Part shown: positions 45,919 to 57,825 of the stretch, one piece after another
Numbering within the stretch: position 1 is the stretch's first letter
Layout of the letters: every line of letters begins with the position of its first letter
Assembly: GCA_004369045.1 (NCBI GenBank)
Contig: ML213515.1
Location: 64,583-128,582, forward strand
Length of the DNA: 64,000 bases
Source: Heliocybe sulcata
Taxonomy: Eukaryota; Basidiomycota; Agaricomycetes; Gloeophyllales; Gloeophyllaceae
Direction of reading: 5' to 3'
Made by a program: the position numbers and the translations under genes
Notes under the pieces: generated by a model
Database searches by the model: none
What the model was told of the DNA's origin: nothing
Seen by the model: the letters and a program-made list of their open reading frames with translations, nothing else

Positions 45919-47074
45919 GGCGGAGGAGAAAGAAGGGCCTTAGGCGCTCTCGAGCGAGCAGCGAGGCATGAAATATGCCATCCTGAAGCGTAAAGCTAAT
46001 ATGAGCGCCCCTAGTAGGAACGGACTCGTGTACATCGGCAGCGTGCGGCGCCAATATTCCGAGAAGCGGTGTATAGAAGAACCGTAAACCGGTTGCGTCG
46101 CAGCTGAGCTTGCTTCCCTCGGACCTGTCGGAATCCAAGGATTGGGAGAAACGAGTAGAGCACCGAAGTACTTCCTCTGAGTGGGTTCCAAGGCGGTTTC
46201 CTATGAGCCAGCTCGTTGGGAGAGAGCATGTGCAGAGCAATGCCAGATAGGAATGTTACACCTGTCTACCGCGTGTGTGAGTAATGAATGTCCTCAGGTC
46301 ACTGCTGTGAAGCAGTACTTGTCATTGTAAGTTTGGCTTTCAAATATCTGTGAGTACTAGGCCGAGGCATTCACGAGGATCGACAGCAGATAAGCTCCCT
46401 GGTATGCGAGAATATAGCCGAGCGGTGAGGCACCGGCTGGGAAGAAGAAGCGCTTAGCGACGCACCGCCACAGGCCCGTATACAGGCACAGCAGCCTCGG
46501 GCTCTGTACCTGTCGAACAACTCGGAGATGTCTGTCTTGCAAGCTCGACGCACAGGCGCAGTAAGCTGGTACTTTTACTGGAATCTGCCGAAGCCGAAGC
46601 CTTATCGCATAGTGCGGAGAACGCGAGCGCGAGCGTGCGCGGGGCTTCTGAATCAGTTCCGACCGCTTCGAACGGATTCTAGCGCTATTACAGTACTACT
46701 AGGTCCTCTATGCTCACTGGGGCCATGAGGATCTGCTGTTTCGTGGGACAGCCCAGCTGAAGTTCCCTGCCGCTGTGAGAAGAGCGCTACTCAGTAAAGC
46801 AGCCATGACACTGTGGTGTAACCTCTGAGTGGCACAGCATGTCAGTATGACAGAGGTTTCACAAGGTCCCTGGAGGTTCGATCTAACCAGCATGAATCAT
46901 GATAGAGGCAAGTAGGAGACGCCTACAGTTCGTGGCAAGCCCGGTTATAGACATAGAGCGCTGCCGGACGGGAAGGGAGTATAAGCGGGATGAGCTCAGT
47001 CAGCAATGCAGCCCGTCTGCTCGCGCGCCCTGTTCGCTCCGAGTGCGCACATTTCGCCTGTCCGACCAGAAAAT
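45919..47074. other. Intergenic, nothing firm
   Basis: A minus-strand frame at 46542-46357 ends in a hydrophobic segment (GYILAYQGAYLLSILVNASA) that could belong to a membrane protein, but no family or upstream exons were recognised. Confidence 0.35.
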
Positions 47075-47745
47075 CTAAAGTTGACTCGTGAGCCTTTGCA
47101 TGCCTCGCCTATTCCGACGACTGTCGCCTATAATCTGGTTATCAAGACAAGCACGAACGGTACGCTCGCGTTCATAAGCTCCCGTACTAATCTTGTAAAG
47201 GCCTCTTCGACGCCATGCCCTCTCTTCGCCGGCCTCTCCACGAATGAGCAACCAAATCCCTGTGCGAGCCTTCGACCCTCTGCTGATGTCAAGCGCCTGC
47301 ACTTATATGTGCAAACACGGAGTTTATCACTCACCCTCCACCGTCACATGTCGCTCTCAAGTGTGGGCCACGGAAACCCATCGAAACTGCTGCTCCATCC
47401 TGAGGCCTGAGGCCTGACTTGCTGCAGCTTCCACCGCCAGAAAGCGGTCGCATTGGAAGCGGATACGCTCGTCTTCAACCTTGATGTCTTCATCCCATTC
47501 ACCTAGACTCCGGGGCGGAATCGGTTGGTACTATCGCTACAAGATATCACGGCACTGCTATAGCCACTTGCATTCGTAAGAGCCCCGCTCATCGTTGGCA
47601 TCAAGACTCCTCAAGATATCTGGTCGCCAATGAGGCGCTACAGACACCTAGACAGCGCCCGCCTCAGCTCTCACTCTTGCAGAAATCGATCCCGTGAAAC
47701 GCCACCTACCGCCCCCTCCCACAAGACCGATTTTATACTGCAGCC
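47075..47745 (-). pseudogene. Decayed Ras GTPase copy
   Basis: Two recognisable pieces remain on the minus strand in the right order: a P-loop strand LQYKIGLVGGGGR (near 47745), lacking the following GKS, and the C-terminal part EGRRLAQGFGCSFVE with VEEAFTRLVREL (around 47150-47270), where the normal ETSAK reads ERPAK. The middle (switch I, DTAGQEE, NKCD) is not readable in any frame. The copy lies directly downstream of the intact ras1-type gene in the same orientation, so it likely arose by local duplication. A small residual transcript or a strongly diverged gene is less likely. Confidence 0.65.
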
Positions 47746-48450
47746 GCGTCGGTTCCATGGATCTGCATGCGCTCTTCATTCTCCGTGGCGTCCAGGTCGG
47801 CGGCAAGTCAAGTTTACAGGTCCCTGTCATAACAGGTATCTCTGAGTACATCACATTGCTCAGATGCGCGGCAGCAGTTGACCATTGTGACATCTGTGGT
47901 AGATACCTAAGGACAAGTGAAAGGAAATGCGGTCTCTAAAGTCCGAGGGTAGAGGGGAAACAATTGTAAGGCACTTAAGGCTTACCAGCATGTGAACGGG
48001 AGTGGTTCCGGCGAACATCGCAGGAACCATACGGGCCATCCTACAAAGCTGTTACAAGACGTGACCTCTGCAGGAAGGATCATGAAGCGTGCGATATCCT
48101 TAGAACGCTCGGGATAATCGAGACGAACGCGTTGAGCAGCCCCAGTAAGGCCACGCGACGAGGTCAACGAATCGATCTAATGTCAGGTTTAGATAATACA
48201 ATTGATATACTCCTGGATTCCAAAGAGATATAGACAGAGTCCACCCACAACGATTGCATTTTGGAATAAAAGAAAATTATCAGAGCTGATCAGGTATCCT
48301 TGAATGAGTGAAGATGAAGGAGAGACGGGTTGCAGGAAACGGGGTGAACATGAAAACAGCATAGCTTACAAGAACGCAAGAATCATGAAAAAAAGCAAAC
48401 GCGGATCAGAGAGCAAGGCGACGTCAGAGAAGAAGGGAAGTGATGAGTGA
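47746..48450. other. Spacer downstream of ras1
   Basis: About 700 bases; presumably ras1 3-prime UTR plus non-coding remnants. No gene seen. Confidence 0.5.
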
Positions 48451-49467
48451 TCAAGCAATGACGCATCCGGAACAACACCCCGCAGAGCCCTCATCGTTGC
48501 GGTCGTTGGAGCTGTTGTAGACACCGGGACCTTGGGAACCCTGGCTTGGTAACGCCGGACGTCCCGACTGCTGCTCCTGTTGCAGGTAAACAGCTGCGTC
48601 AGAGAACGGTATCCAAGAGCGATGATGTTATACCGACCTTGTTGTACTTCCTAATCTCACGAACAAGGTTGCTGAACGCCTCATCAACATTGATGCGGTT
48701 CTTCGCTGACGTCTCAATGAACTTGCACCCGAAGTGTTTTGCAAGATCGCGGCCCTCTATAGAGATTCGTTAAGGTCCGCTGGCGGGAGACAATTGACCC
48801 TTTTTTGACCCACCATTCATCCCGACCTGCCTCTCGTACTCCAAGTCACACTTGTTCGCCACCACGATGACGGGGAACGAGTCCTTGTCCTTCACGCGGA
48901 GGATTTGTTGGTGGAAGGTGGTAATTTCCTCGAACGAGTTCCGCGACGTGATGGAGTAGACCAGTAGGAAACCCTCGCCCGTGCGCATGTATTGCTCACG
49001 CATAGCGCTGGACACGATGAACAAGGTTAATCAGGAGCAGAAGCGGGACAGTTCTAACACGTACCCGTACTCCTCTTGACCAGCGGTGTCAAGGACATCC
49101 AGCAAGGCGACCTCATCATCTATTACACACTGCTTCCGGTACGAGTCTGTATATATAGTTGGTAATATCCCCTTTCAGAACAGGGTGTATGCATACCTTC
49201 GATGGTGGGGTCATACTCGTCCACGAAGTGACTTTGGATGAATTGAATGGTCAATGCGGACTTGCCGACACCTGTCGCAGTGATAGGGGCATTCAGCAAA
49301 CAGCTAAGATCAAGCACAGAGCTTGCATGAATAGACTCACCACCACCACCGACCACCACAAGCTTGTACTCCCGCAAAAACTGTGCCTATTCTCGAGACG
49401 GATGAGTCGTCATGCTGACGGTAGTCGTTGCCGCGACGCATTGCTGACAGCCACGCACCCTAGACAT
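48451..49467 (-). CDS. RAS1: Ras1-type small GTPase
   Basis: Membrane-anchored GTP switch that couples to adenylate cyclase and MAPK modules in fungi. All G boxes are intact: P-loop VVVGGGGVGKS, switch [36 protein letters not shown] and ETSAK. The C-terminus is a hypervariable Gln/Asn/Ser tail with a palmitoylation-type Cys pair before the CAAX box CVIA. Exon 1 is only the first three codons (ATG TCT AGG at 49467-49459), then introns at conserved Ras positions: after GGGG, after TIE, after EEYG, after MN and after YNK. The intron in the P-loop between GGG and GVGKS is shared with the Ras-like gene at 50581. Divergent from that gene with 1.1 kb between starts. Confidence 0.95.
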
Positions 49468-50580
49468 CTTCAAACGGCTTCAAGAACGACGACGGCTGTC
49501 TGAGGGAATTGAAAGGCGACAAGCTCTGCGAAGAAGAGGAAAGAGCGGGGAGACGAGCAGGTCCGGGTGATGAAAGCCCTGAAGAAGAGTCTCCCTCAGG
49601 GAAGGAAACCCGTTATAGCCTGATGTGACACACGTGGTGTCACATGTAACACGTCTCCTCGAGTTTCATGTTCAAGCCGGAATTCTACATCCACCTGAAT
49701 GATCCGGCTACTTCAGCATCCACTGCTCAGTGCTAATCAAAGACCAGCAACTTTCAGCTTCTGGGTGTCTTCCTCGAATTTCTTACCTGCTTTTCGTTGC
49801 TGGCAATGGATGCGAAGTCCGATTGGATAATCCCGGAGCGTGATAGTTCAGGACCACACTCGAACAGTTGATCAGATGCTGATTCACTCCTGCTCCACTG
49901 AGGAACCAAGTATGCCTGTTTTACATGTATGAGAATGACTTATATGAGGGTCTTTCTCATCCATGTCAAAGTGAGGCGATGGTCATATGTTTCGCTCAGC
50001 TCTAACGACATCCTGTGTGCTGTTGCTCTTTGTGATGGTACCTACACCTCTGCGAACCTTTGCTCACTGCTGTGCCGTCTTTAGCTACATCAGCTATACT
50101 GCCCTCTTAAGGTGCGCTTATCCGAGGGCAACTTGTCGCTTCGGTATCTATCCATGCCGAGCAAGGAAGAGTGATCATCTTTCGCTCAGTGTCAGCGCAG
50201 CGCCTCACTGTCCAGATGACGCATTCATCATGTATCAAATGCATAAAATGTCTGTAGGCTCCCAGCATTCCACACTCTACGGGAGAAGATAAACGACCAA
50301 TGAATCGAACCCCACGGTGTCCGTCCAGTGCGATCTAATCCGCAACCATGCCAGGCAACCCTTCTGAACCGTCATGTCTTGGTCCTTCCAGAGGACATTG
50401 TATCAGACACAACACCCTCGACTGGATCAACCATGATCGTAGCTCTGATCATCCACGCTCACGAGTCCCGTCCACGGATCTCTCCCTGCTTTACAACCAA
50501 GATCGTAGTATGGTCTCACGCTTCTTGGTATCGTTTCTCGTGACCCTCGTCTGAGGCACCATTGCTCTGCGTTTACACCG
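49468..50580. other. Divergent promoter region between the two Ras genes
   Basis: 1.1 kb between outward-facing starts, with frames but no recognisable protein. Confidence 0.5.
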
Positions 50581-51551
50581 ATGACTACCAACCCTTGGAC
50601 AGAGACACCCAATTTGCGTGAATACAAGCTATGCCTGTTTGGAGACGGCGGTAGGTGCACCCCAGATGTGCCTTCTAATCTGTTAACGTATTCCTGGCGC
50701 AGGCGTCGGCAAGTCTGCTCTGACTGTCCGATTCATCCAGAATCTCTTCGTGGAGGGATATGACCCTACAATCGAAGGTTCGCTATCCCACCGCTCTCGC
50801 GCGTCTATCACTATCGCTGAAACCCGTCCATAGACTGGTACCGTAAACAAGCCGTTATTGACGGCGAGGTCGCATTGCTAGAAATACTGGATACAGCCGG
50901 GCAGGAGGAATACAAGTATGCTAGTCTGCACGCGGACTTCCTCCCATTTTCCTGAGCCGCGTCCTTCCCCTTAGAGCCATGCGCGACCAATACATCCGTA
51001 GTAGCGAAGGCTTCCTCCTCGTGTATTCCATCACCTCTCGAAGGTCCTTCGAGCAAGTCATCCCGCTATACGAAGAGCTGCTCCGCGTCAAGGACGTACT
51101 CTCCTGTCCTGCAATACTTGTCGGGAACAAATGTGACTTGGACTACGGCCGGGAGGTTAGCACAAGAGGCGAGCCAAGGTTCTTTACTCTCCAAAATAGG
51201 TTACTTATGCAGTGGTGGCGACTGTGTATTGTGTATGCAGAAGGCTTGTTTTGTGCGGAGAAAATGGGATGCTTGTTCGTCGAGACATCCGCGAAGATGC
51301 GTATAAACGTCGACGAGGCATTCCACGACTTACTTCGGGAGATCAGGAGACGCCACGAGGTAAGAGACTCCTTGTACATGCAGCTTCATTTGACCTGAAG
51401 AATGAAATAGATGGGGTGCCGTGCGCGTCAGCAGAGTGCGACTACGACGAAGTCCCAAATGTCGAAAGGACATGGAGGGCAAGAGTCGCAGGCGCATGAG
51501 GATGAGTACGAACATTCAGGACACTGTTTGTCTGGCTGCGTGATAGTGTAG
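50581..51551 (+). CDS. Ras-family small GTPase (divergent paralogue)
   Basis: Second Ras gene. An N-terminal extension ([12 protein letters not shown]) precedes [19 protein letters not shown] (P-loop with Asp-Gly-Gly rather than Gly-Gly-Gly), [42 protein letters not shown] and [16 protein letters not shown]. The tail is rich in His/Glu/Ser and ends in the prenylation box CVIV with a nearby Cys. Introns fall after GDG, after TIE, after EEY, after GRE and after RRHE, in phase; the exon after GRE carries an unusual [13 protein letters not shown] segment instead of the common STREG-type loop, so an alternative acceptor is possible. Effector-loop changes (Trp for Ser after IED) suggest a specialised partner. 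Cellular role unknown. Confidence 0.87.
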
Positions 51552-52041
51552 TGTCCCCAGGCATAGTAGACCGGACGACTTCGCTACGACGTTGATGACC
51601 TTCACGAAGACCATGCATAGAATGATTTATGTGTATTGTATTTGGGACTTGCTACGGGGTTATTGAGTACGTGAATGAAACTTCTGTTTTTCTTGTTGTA
51701 GCATTCAGTTGGTGCTTGTATATATGTTAATGCGCAACCTGCGGCCTGGCATCTGATCGACGTACATACCTGGGGAGACATATCGCCGTTTGCGTTTGCC
51801 CTCTGCCGTTCCCTTGCGCCGATGGTTGCCATATATAATTTGTTGTTATTCTCAGCCACAGTGGCGCGGCCGGCCCACACTTAAGCGCTAAGCTTCAGCC
51901 ACAGTCGTGACTTCATCGCGTTATTGCACACTCGAATCTTCCGACCTATACTCTCCTGCCCTATATCTTCTTTTCTTGCGTGTATTTGCAGGCGTGCTCA
52001 GTACTGGTAGACGCCCAGAGTCCGGCATCAACTCCCCTGGA

Positions 52042-52963
52042 ATGTCGTTATCAAGACTACGACAGTACCTGAACCGGAGCGCAGAGTATGCGGCAGACGG
52101 CGCGTCCAGAGGTGAGTCGATCATCTCCTTTTACCGCAATACACACTATAGAATGACGTGAAACGCAGTTTTGCGTATGGCCGGCACAGACGATCCTGTC
52201 CGGACGCCCATAACCTTGCTCACCTTCAACTCGCAGGCAGATATCGAGCGGCTCGCTTTGGGATGCGACGCTGACATCGGAGGCACTTCTACACTACACA
52301 TGGAATTAGACAATGAGAATACTTACGAGGGGAAGCCGACCGGCAAGTTTCACGGTCAAATGAGTCTCGCGGTACGCAAAGGGCTTGAAGGGCGCGTACG
52401 AGGAGGGTATGCGGGTTTCCGGAATCAGGTGCGTGCTCTCTCATACAGTTAGGTATCCGATATTATCCGTGGAAGAATGAAGCAGCTTACGGCAATTGGA
52501 ATGGACTAGTAGCACAGGACGACACTTTTCGGCGAGATCACGGACGACGTGACGTTTCACGAGTACCTTGCGCTGCGCGTGCGTGCAGCCGGTCACCCTC
52601 GGACGCGCCATTCGTACTATGTCAACATTCAAATGGAGGGACCTATTGTGTCAGATCTGTGGCAGCACAGGCTGTTCTTCAATCGTAGTGATGGGTCCTG
52701 GGAGGATATTTACGTAGGTTGCCCGCTGTTGAATTCTGCGTGCACGTATAACCGCCTTACGACAGATACCTATCGATGATTTCGTCCTCACTGACGCTGG
52801 ACAAGTGGCCACCAACCAGATAACGATGGCTCGGGACAAGGTGCGGTCTATTGGTATCTCGTTACTTGGCGGGAACAGCGGAGTCGAGGGATCATACGAA
52901 CTCGGTATCGATTCCATCCGTGCTGTGAACCCTCAAGATGTGGATATTCCTCCGGGTAAGTGA
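52042..52963 (+). CDS. CIA30: Complex I intermediate-associated protein 30
   Basis: Mitochondrial assembly factor for the membrane arm of NADH dehydrogenase (NDUFAF1 homologue). The CIA30 domain is nearly complete: LLTFNSQADIERLALGCDAD, IGGTSTLHM, GRVRGGYAGFRN, TLFGEITDDVTFHEYLALRV, RHSYYVNIQMEGPIVSDLWQ, WEDIYIPIDDFVLTDAG, VRSIGISLLGGNSGVEGSYE and LGIDSIRAVN. Introns after GASR, after FRNQ and after EDIY splice in phase. The N-terminus (MSLSRLRQYLNRSAEYAADG) is basic and amphipathic, fitting mitochondrial import. I ended the gene at the TGA after DIPPGK; another intron at GGTAAGTGATG is possible but not needed. An upstream in-frame stretch from 51907 is leader. Confidence 0.92.
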
Positions 52964-53276
52964 TGTATACAGATTATCCTGATCAAAACTGAGCAGGAGA
53001 TAGTAAGAGCATCTTCCGAAGGTACAAAATGGGAACGGCAGCCCGTGTAAACAGGAAAGTCCTGCTTCTTCAACAATCCCAAAATGAAATTCGTAGTTTG
53101 TCTTGTAGTATGGACGACTATCACATAGGCTTATTTATACCTCGTCCGCTCCATTGGAGGGCACGGGCGTTCCTGGACGGTGAGCGTCATACGTGTAGAA
53201 CGACTCGAGTATACTAATCAACTCCTGTATCTATACGGGGACGTCGCAACGGGTCCGGCGTTGTGAGTGTGTCCTC
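52964..53276. other. Convergent spacer
   Basis: Roughly 310 bases between CIA30 and the acyltransferase stops; no gene recognised. Confidence 0.45.
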
Positions 53277-54838
53277 TCATAGCTTCGCACGAGACGTCTT
53301 TGATACAGCGGTCTCTGCTAGTCTCTCGACCGTAAGCCGCATCCGGTCCTCCCGACGCAGAGTTGGTTGCAACCAGTAACCTCCTTCCTTATCCTTCCCA
53401 ACCATGGCCAGCATGCTTCGCGCTGGGAACGGCGAGTTCAAAGTGAAGGTACCCGAAACAGCGCGCACGCTTCCCGGGTGTCCATCTCCGATCTCTCCTC
53501 TTGCTTTCGCTATGATTGCCCGGGAGAAGTCCATGTCGAAGCCCTGCGCATCTTTCATTGTTGTCGTAAAGTGCCAGGTGGCATGGGCGGCAACGGATAG
53601 GGGCACGCTGCTGACGCGGTTATTCCAGAGTTTAAGAGCCACAGCGCGCTCGAGGGTGCTCAAGTCGCTCGTTTCTCTGAGCATTGCCTTGCGTGAGGCG
53701 ATGGCGATGTCGGCCACGGAGAGATCTTTCACGCTCCGGAGCGGTATAGGTTCGGAGGCAAAAGACAACGTCGCGTTGTGCGGGTAGACGGTGTTCCTTG
53801 GGAATAGACCTGTAAGTGTTTTACGCAGCGAAGAGCCCACGAACGTGATCAGAGGCGTGCTGTCATCAGTATCGCTCCCGAAGACAGTCTGACAAAGTCC
53901 GGACTGTTATTCGTGTGTATGACAAGAGAAGGATGTGGTGCGCATGCCTTTATCCACCATGCGGTGATTACTCCCTGCTCTGAGAGGTAGTCAGGGACGT
54001 CCTCTCCAGCTGCCTTCCTTCTTTTCAGCTCCAGAAGGGCATCGTAGTGCATCTGCTTCGCCATCCTCGGTGGAACGTAGACTGTTCGCGTCTCTCTCGG
54101 ATATTTCTCGAACTCCTCCTGCAGACGAAGGCTGTATACAGCATCCTCGTTCGCCGCCTCTGTTGTGGGCGTGTATAAAGACTCGCCGGAGAAGTCATAT
54201 GCAGCTTCGATGGGTGCGAATGGGTCTTTATCGAAGCCAGAAAGGGCCGGTATGGCTGCTTCCGGATCGCGAATGAGTGCGAACCAAGCGTGCAGCACCT
54301 GCGCTATCCCTGCTCCGTCGCCGAAAATATGAGGCAAGGTGATACCGATGCATGTAACCGAGTTATCACGGAAGGCTGTGACATGTATGCTGAGGCACGG
54401 ACGATCGTGTGCGGGGTCGAGGTAATCGGCCATGGTCATGGGCGTTTTCGAGTGGATGAACAGGTGATCTGGCCCTAAATCTCTCTGGATGGACGGAACG
54501 ATTGGGGTAGCTGTGGGGATGTGAAGACCGGCGGAGGACGGGGTGTCGTAGATGTCGCTGGTAAGCAAGCAGGCTGGCCGCTCCTTGTTATACCGCCTTG
54601 GAATATGCCACTCCAGGCTCCCTTTCTCAGTACGTCGTATTCTGGCTCCCACCTTCCGCCAATGGCCTCGACTGACCAAAAGGTCCAAGGAACTTGTGAG
54701 GACATTGATGTCCATGGTGCCGTTGACGACTATCTTGAGCGTCACAGTGAATGCCTGGGCAAACTTGAAAAGATCCATGGCAAAGAGAGGGACGACTTCA
54801 TCTTGTTGCTCCCGCGGAACGGTAGGTTGATGAGACAT
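53277..54838 (-). CDS. BAHD/trichothecene-3-O-acetyltransferase-like acyltransferase
   Basis: Member of the transferase family that moves an acyl group from acyl-CoA to a hydroxyl or amine of a small molecule. The catalytic HxxxDG is seen as ITLPHIFGDGAGIAQVLHAW, about residue 170; the N-terminal DLFKFAQAFTVTLKIVVNGT and the GVITAWWIKAC segment are typical. The two open frames join across a 39-nt GT-AG intron between CAPHPSL and TVFGSDTDDSTPLITF, in phase; the intron is short, so a one-base slip is an alternative explanation. The second half ends with SPFPARSMLAMVGKDKEGG, replacing the DFGWG-like motif. Start: the ATG giving MSHQPTVPRE, since the longer frame begins without ATG. Substrate unknown. 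Confidence 0.85.
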
Positions 54839-55635
54839 ATTGCTATTGGACACAGAGTGATAACGTCGATATGCAGCTAGGGATGCATTTGACTCGATTT
54901 ATGTACCAGCGGCCTTCTACGGCTGCCGAAACCGCAAGTGCTTCCTTGTGCAGTGAGCGGTTGATGAGACATCTGTTGCCATCTTTTGCTGTGAGTGACC
55001 TTGTGCTGCTTTTCCGTATTGTGCGCCTCACATCAAGAATCTTATGCTGATCAGCGTCTATTCTGCTGCAGCGTCGCATCGCCTCGGAGGTATAACACGG
55101 CACCTTTTTTTCCTCGTTCTCATATGCGGACGGTCATGACCCCATTTCCATCGAGCAAAGCAGGCAGTTGGGTGCACGTTGAGGTATATATGCCGTTGGC
55201 ACAATACTACGGACCATCGGCAGCGTCAAGCACGGAAGGGACTAAGGCACGTCTTGTCCATTGACAGATTGTAAGGTCTGGTCATCATTCCGGTTCCTAT
55301 CAGCGTGATGTACTCATGAGTTGCAACTGTGCCGGTGCTCACGCGCTCACGACGTACGGCGAAGGTATTCATTGCGAGAAATCTCCGTGCAATGCTAACG
55401 CTGCCGAGGCTCTGAACCAGGTCACTCGGAGAAGTCCGACTGGCGTGCTGTACCAGCGCATCAGAACATTGTGTCGGCAACCTGATTGTAATGCTGGAAC
55501 TATGTGGTTCACGCTCCATGCGGTGCTCGCCACAATCAACGGGTGTTTTCTGCGTTTCGCCGGGATACTCTCTCGGCCGCCAGCTTCTAGAAAGTATACT
55601 TAACGTGCGTTGATGCATGACGCTGCGCCTCCTGC
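54839..55635. other. Divergent promoter region
   Basis: About 800 bases between the acyltransferase start and DUF6533 gene 2; no gene recognised. Confidence 0.5.
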
Positions 55636-57379
55636 ATGTCTGACGCTACCTCTACCTTACATAGTGAATACCTGCAGGCATTATGGGGACGTTACTCCAC
55701 AGGTATAGCTTCAGAATGATCGTATTATCGGTATAAGGCATTGACAATCCCACTAAAGTCAGCGGCCTCGCGGTTTATGCATATCATTTTGGTACGTCTG
55801 GCGTGTATCCTCAGAGTCCCAAGCCTAAGCTGCTCTCCCTGCAGTGGCGACGATAGCGGCTGAAGTATGGGATCGGTTGTCCATAGTGCATACTTCGTTG
55901 ACTTTACTTCCTCCACTCCTCCCTTCAGGTTGACTTCGTATGGGTGAATATGTGCAATGTCCCCGTCCTGAGCGATGTACCAATTATGTTGTCGGATTTA
56001 TAGGGGGCTCGCTGGACACCTATGAAGATACTATATTTCATTGTACGTGACATGCTGTGCTTCTGATTTCCTACTAACACCTAGTAGAATCGGTATTTCG
56101 GGTTGTTTGTCGTAGTGGCGCAGGCCGTCCGTGAGTTCCTCCTGTTTATCTATCTGTGAATGTAATGCATGTATATTGCTTCAGTAGAGATCATGAACAC
56201 TCGGCCATCTTGGTTTTCGTGAGTGATGGAGATCTTGGCTTCTAAGGCGTGATGGCATGTATAATTTGTTACCTAGATGTGAGTGCTCTGGAAGTTATCC
56301 TCAAGGATATCGGATATCTGACACAGTAAGGCGTCTTTTGGGCACAACTCGTGGCCTGGTCCTGTAGGCTACCAACTCTTCTCGCGCATATTGAAGTGCT
56401 GATGATACGAGGGCAGTGCTCAGTTTGATCGTGGTTGTCGAAGGTATGCGTCCTTAGACACTCGGTGCATGAGATCTGCTCCTCACTCGCTACACCAGCC
56501 ATCCTCCAGATACGCGTGCACGCCTTATATGGCCGCCGTCAGTCTGTCGTCCTGTACGCTGTGTTTTCACATTCTAATTGAATTGTCAGATCGCATTGTG
56601 ATGGTGACAGTCACGGTGCTATACGTAGCCCAATTCATGACGATCCTAGTCGTAGGCATCGTCCTCAATAAAGGAGCCAATCGTAAGCCTCCATTCCCGT
56701 TATCCACGGCTTACTTTGCATCTTACCTGCAATCAATGATCTAGCACAGGTGGGATCCCTCGATGGTACCAAAGTCTGTGTGGCACCGTTCAGCTTTCAC
56801 GGCGGTCTGTGGGGCATCTGGTCCGTATTGCCTCTGCCTCTATTAGTAGCAAGTCAGAAAGCTGAGTCGATAGAATTCTACGCAAACAGGATAGCGGGAC
56901 TTGCATTTGACTCCTGTCTCATGGTGCTCATCATCAGGAAAGCGATACAACATCTTACCTCACGCCGGCGAATGGCGTCCCATTGACTTGGGGGTGGGGC
57001 GGGCACATGATAGCCATCCTAACCAGGGATTCCCTCATTTATTACACTTGGTACGTCCCTCAGTTGCCCAATAACAATTACTCCTGCTGAATGGCCCTGT
57101 GCCACATGAAGCATCTTCGCAGTCTATCTACTAAACATCCTTGTCCTCGCCATCGCAAGCCCCGAATACTGGGCCGTCGCAGACAGCTGGGGTATTGTAG
57201 TCCCTACTGCAGCAACAACACATCTCGTCCTGAACCTCTCGAGAGCGTCGGCACGAGAGAAGGCATTCATTCATACGGGATCGCATTACAGAGAGAGTAA
57301 CACTGGGAGACTCACGGGGTCGGAGTTGATGTTTGCGGGAAGATCAATGTACGAGCTCGACGAGAGGGGTTCTGGTTAA
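55636..57379 (+). CDS. DUF6533 membrane protein, copy 2, with a frame slip
   Basis: Paralogue of the gene at 34361 with the same exon plan. Segments recognised in order: MSDATSTLHSEYLQALW, VSGLAVYAYHF, an 8-nt exon CGGCTGAA (55857-55864), VDFVW, ARWTPMKILYFINRYF, MNTRPSWFSCEC, VLSLIVVVEIRVHALYGR, IVMVTVTVLYVAQFMTILVV, a LWGIWSVLPLPLLVA helix, RDSLIYYTC, FAVYLLNILVLAIASPEYW and LVLNLSRASAREKAFIHTG. Between AIQHLTS and GVPLTWGWGGHM (about 56950-56990) the reading frame shifts by one base and no intron explains it; the homologous part of copy 1 is continuous. So this copy is either recently broken or carries a read error beside a G-rich run. Confidence 0.75.
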
Positions 57380-57825
57380 CAGGGTAAAGTGTGCCGTTGC
57401 GATACATGATCACTTAGACAAGACCGGTGATGGGGATTGCCATACAGTTGTACCTAGACTGGTTCTAATGAACCACACCTGCAGGCGCTATGCCGCAGCT
57501 CTAAATGCAAAGAAATTTCCTCTCCTCTTGACAACTTTGAAGTCAAAATAGCTTAGTTCTCTTTTCCACAGCTTAGACAGGCCTATTGCAAGACATAAAG
57601 AGCTCATTATCCTGAAGGACCCAAAACATACACTTCTCGTGACAGATTAGGTATTTGACCTTCCCAATTCGAGCGGATTCTCTCGGGGAACCCGATCGCA
57701 GCATCCATTGCGTCACGCATTGCTCAAGGATATAAACGTCGTAATGGAGTACTTGCGCTCACTGTACACGACGACGACGACGTCCCAATTACCCCTCGTC
57801 TTTGACACACCGCTCATCGTCCAAA
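57380..57825. other. Spacer upstream of DUF1295 gene
   Basis: 446 bases. An alternative ATG at 57744 opens a frame MEYLRSLYTTTTTSQ that runs into the DUF1295 region out of phase. Confidence 0.4.

Noticed and set aside
46871-46885. Second GGTTCGA-type tRNA-like motif
   Set aside because: No cloverleaf can be folded from the flanks by eye.
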